A program made the position numbers and the translations under genes. The notes below the pieces were generated by a model. That model saw only the letters and a list, made by a program, of their open reading frames with translations, ran no database searches and was not told the origin of the DNA. A DNA stretch of 6,075 nt from Microbacteriaceae bacterium. Its GTDB lineage: Bacteria; Actinomycetota; Actinomycetes; Actinomycetales; Microbacteriaceae. The stretch spans positions 1-6,075 of the forward strand of contig JAODLU010000207.1 in the NCBI GenBank assembly GCA_025464125.1, read 5' to 3'. This document shows, in pieces, positions 4,824-6,075 of this stretch (its first letter is position 1; each line of letters opens with the position of its first letter).

Positions 4824-5345
4824 CTACGACGATGTGTAGGACGAGTCGTACGACGAACTGCCCGCGCCGGCGGCGATGGCGATGAACAACGCGATGACCA
4901 GGAACGCGATCGTGATTACGGAGATCGCGAGAGCGATGTAGCCCGTAATGAGTCCGGTCACCGAGAACGGCTTGCCCCACGGCTGGCGCTTGAGCCCCAG
5001 GTGCCCGGTGATCACAGCGGCGATGCTCGGCAGGATCCCAAGGCCGATGAACGACGAGATGATGGCGACGATACCGAGCACCATCGAGGCGATGCTGAGC
5101 CCCTGCGGTGGTGGCGGTGCGTACTGCTGGGGCTGGCCGTAGGCGGGCTGCGGGTAACCGGGCTGAGCGGGCTGCGTGTACCCAGGCTGCGTGTACCCGG
5201 ACTGCGCATAGGCGGCAGGCTGCGCGTACCCGCTGGCCGGAGGCTGGTAGCCCTGGGGCGCCGCTGCCTCGACGGGCGGCACCTGCTGCGCATAGCTCTC
5301 GGAGGGTGCCGGGATCGGTGGGGTCTTGTGCTGCTCGTCGCTCAT
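4824..5345 (-). CDS. DUF4190-type membrane protein with Pro/Gln/Tyr-rich N-terminus
   Basis: This 173-residue protein has a long disordered head (1-82) rich in Pro, Gln, Tyr and Ala, with GYTQP-like repeats at 50-72 and a PPPP run at 77-80. Two hydrophobic regions follow: about 84-113 (SMVLGIVAIISSFIGLGILP, then AAVITGHLGLKR) and 128-160. This is the DUF4190 pattern of two membrane spans joined by a short basic loop (GHLGLKRQPWGKPF, 114-127). The tail is Ser/Tyr-rich. Function is unknown; such proteins are frequent in actinobacterial membranes, and the head may mediate protein contacts. The ATG at 5345 has a GAGGGAGA Shine-Dalgarno four bases upstream. A second DUF4190 gene lies upstream beyond a strong terminator, so separate transcription is likely. 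Confidence 0.85.
   Translation of the reverse strand: MSDEQHKTPPIPAPSESYAQQVPPVEAAAPQGYQPPASGYAQPAAYAQSGYTQPGYTQPAQPGYPQPAYGQPQQYAPPPPQGLSIASMVLGIVAIISSFIGLGILPSIAAVITGHLGLKRQPWGKPFSVTGLITGYIALAISVITIAFLVIALFIAIAAGAGSSSYDSSYTSS
5170..5198. repeat. 15-bp tandem repeat in the DUF4190 head region
   Basis: GGCTGCGTGTACCC occurs at 5170-5183 and again at 5185-5198, a period of 15 bases. On the minus strand each unit encodes GYTQP. More degenerate copies flank it and encode the surrounding Gly-Tyr-x-Gln-Pro pattern. The repeat can expand or contract in frame, changing head length. Confidence 0.75.
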
Positions 5346-5427
5346 GGTTCTCCCTCGCCTGCTGTGTGACCCAAGGCTACGCGCCCGCCGGTTCCCTCGT
5401 GGCCGCGCTGCCGGACCCGTTCAACAA

Positions 5428-5459
5428 CGAAGGGCCCGCGCTGAAGCGCGGGCCCTTCG
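5428..5459 (-). terminator. Perfect 14-bp hairpin terminator after the 5474-5761 gene
   Basis: CGAAGGGCCCGCGC (5428-5441) and GCGCGGGCCCTTCG (5446-5459) pair without mismatch around a four-base loop. The hairpin begins 14 bases after the stop codon of the short DUF4190 gene on the minus strand. The trailing sequence TTGTTG is only modestly T-rich, which is common for GC-rich actinobacterial terminators. Confidence 0.8.
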
Positions 5460-5473
5460 ATCAAACCAGGTTC

Positions 5474-5761
5474 TTAGTAGCCGTTCAGACTCGTGCCGGC
5501 GGTGCCGACAACGGCGGCAGCAACCACGGCCAGGATGATGAACAGGATGTACAGGCCCGTGAAGACGTAGCCGAGGATCGTGCCCCAGAGTGCCAGTCCG
5601 TGACCGGCCTCACCGGTGCGCTTGATCTGGCCGAGAGCGATGTGGCCGATGATGATGCCGGCGAGCGGCACGACGAACGCGGCGATGAGCGCGATGATCG
5701 AAAGCGTGTTGGTCTTCGGGCCCACCGGTGCTGCATAGACGGGCGGCGTAGGGGTAGTCAT
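5474..5761 (-). CDS. Small DUF4190 membrane protein
   Basis: This 95-residue protein has a short Pro-rich head (1-18), a first span at about 19-40 (LSIIALIAAFVVPLAGIIIG), the conserved loop GHIALGQIKRTGEAGHGLALWG (39-60), and a second long hydrophobic segment at about 61-88. That order is the core DUF4190 signature with almost no extension. Function is unknown; it should be an inner-membrane protein with both ends on the same side. The ATG at 5761 has AGGAG (5770-5774) eight bases upstream and a good promoter at 5804-5832. It resembles its neighbour at 4824-5345 in the GHxxL loop and GTILGY/GLITGY segments, suggesting an old tandem duplication. Confidence 0.88.
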   Translation of the reverse strand: MTTPTPPVYAAPVGPKTNTLSIIALIAAFVVPLAGIIIGHIALGQIKRTGEAGHGLALWGTILGYVFTGLYILFIILAVVAAAVVGTAGTSLNGY

Positions 5762-5803
5762 GGGTGAAACTCCTAAGAATTTGGTATGTGGATGACGTTG
5801 CTC

Positions 5804-5832
5804 ATAGTGGCAGCCGCCTCATGGGGTGTCAA
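5804..5832 (-). promoter_or_regulatory. Promoter of the small DUF4190 gene
   Basis: On the minus strand a perfect TTGACA (5827-5832) is followed after 17 bases by CACTAT (5804-5809), a partial -10 match. Transcription would begin near 5797 and give a leader of about 36 bases containing the AGGAG ribosome-binding site. It lies between the tsaD stop and the DUF4190 start, so the DUF4190 gene need not depend on tsaD transcription. Confidence 0.55.
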
Positions 5833-5871
5833 TGAGGGTTAAGGCGTGTGTCGTCCCCCGGTGCGTGCCGG

Positions 5872-6075
5872 TCAGGCCTGGATCACCGTCACCGGCAGCG
5901 TCGAATCCGCACCGAATGCCAGCCCGGATGGTGCGTGGCCGGCTGCGACCAGTTGCGCACCGAGTGCCGCGATCATCGCCCCGTTGTCTGTGCACAGCGA
6001 AAGTGGCGGCCCGCGAAGCTCGATGCCCGCCGCGGCACAGCGCTCGGATGCCACCTCCCGAACCCGCGCGTTGGC
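5872..6075 (-). CDS. tsaD: tRNA N6-threonylcarbamoyladenosine transferase TsaD, C-terminal part (cut by window edge)
   Basis: The last 67 codons and the TGA stop are present; the rest lies beyond the right edge. TsaD transfers the threonylcarbamoyl group to A37 of ANN-decoding tRNAs in the cytoplasm, working with TsaB and TsaE. Visible landmarks are ANARVRE at the window edge, from the family's GG-x-x-ANxxLR substrate-site segment, [23 protein letters not shown], which carries the CTDN-x-AMIA signature with the conserved Asp of the metal site, and the closing [14 protein letters not shown]. The CTDN signature separates TsaD from the related TsaB, which lacks it. In many actinobacteria tsaD lies close to groES, and here groES is about 2.4 kb further along on the same strand. 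Confidence 0.95.
   Translation of the reverse strand, partial: ANARVREVASERCAAAGIELRGPPLSLCTDNGAMIAALGAQLVAAGHAPSGLAFGADSTLPVTVIQA

Noticed and set aside
5374..5379. TAGCCT on the minus strand as a -10 box for the 4824-5345 DUF4190 gene.
   Set aside because: It fits TANNNT and is well placed, but no -35 or extended -10 accompanies it, and such hexamers occur often by chance.
5108..5767. A 219-codon plus-strand open frame spanning both DUF4190 genes and the terminator.
   Set aside because: It reads through the perfect terminator hairpin and both real genes in antisense, giving Arg/Ala-rich sequence; it is a composition artefact.
5858..5871. Small inverted repeat CCGG-N6-CCGG just after the tsaD stop, as a terminator.
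   Set aside because: The stem is only four base pairs and no T-run follows on the minus strand, so it is too weak to call.

Overview
The window looks like chromosomal DNA of a high-GC Gram-positive bacterium (Actinomycetota), most likely Micrococcales and perhaps Microbacteriaceae. The reasons are the high GC content, the GTG starts, an actinobacterial-style GroES controlled by CIRCE operators, a DPARR-type methyltransferase with a Thump_like C-terminus, small DUF4190 membrane proteins with Pro/Gln/Tyr-rich heads, and the nearness of tsaD to groES. The family-level placement is inference. I see no insertion sequence, phage gene, CRISPR array, tRNA or rRNA.

Layout from left to right. Positions 1-680 (minus) hold the N-terminal half of a LivK-type amino-acid-binding lipoprotein, cut by the window edge. 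Positions 681-848 are a regulatory intergenic region with a probable promoter, a perfect 10-bp inverted repeat and several GTTAC/GTAAC half-sites. Positions 849-2105 (minus) hold a complete second LivK-type lipoprotein, a diverged paralogue of the first. Positions 2164-3102 (minus) hold a RarD-type EamA permease with ten probable membrane spans. Positions 3123-3160 are a hairpin terminator for groES (3174-3470, minus). The groES upstream region (3471-3596) carries two CIRCE/HrcA operators and is shared with a divergent SAM-dependent methyltransferase gene (3597-4808, plus). Two DUF4190 membrane-protein genes follow on the minus strand (4824-5345 and 5474-5761), separated by a perfect 14-bp hairpin terminator. 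The right edge holds the last 67 codons of tsaD (5872-6075, minus).

How the parts relate. groES supplies the GroEL co-chaperonin, and tsaD acts in t6A tRNA modification; both are housekeeping genes. groEL is not next to groES: the next gene on that strand is rarD, beyond a terminator. The two binding lipoproteins should deliver small solutes, probably amino acids or amides, to an ABC importer whose other subunits are not in the window.

The most notable signal is regulatory. The two CIRCE elements sit so that one overlaps the groES -35 region and touches the extended -10 of the divergent, apparently leaderless methyltransferase gene. That gene may therefore share heat-shock (HrcA) control. 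A second signal is a GTTAC-N6-GTAAC palindrome just upstream of the putative promoter of the first lipoprotein gene, resembling a GlnR-type nitrogen-control half-site pair. Both ideas are inferences from sequence.
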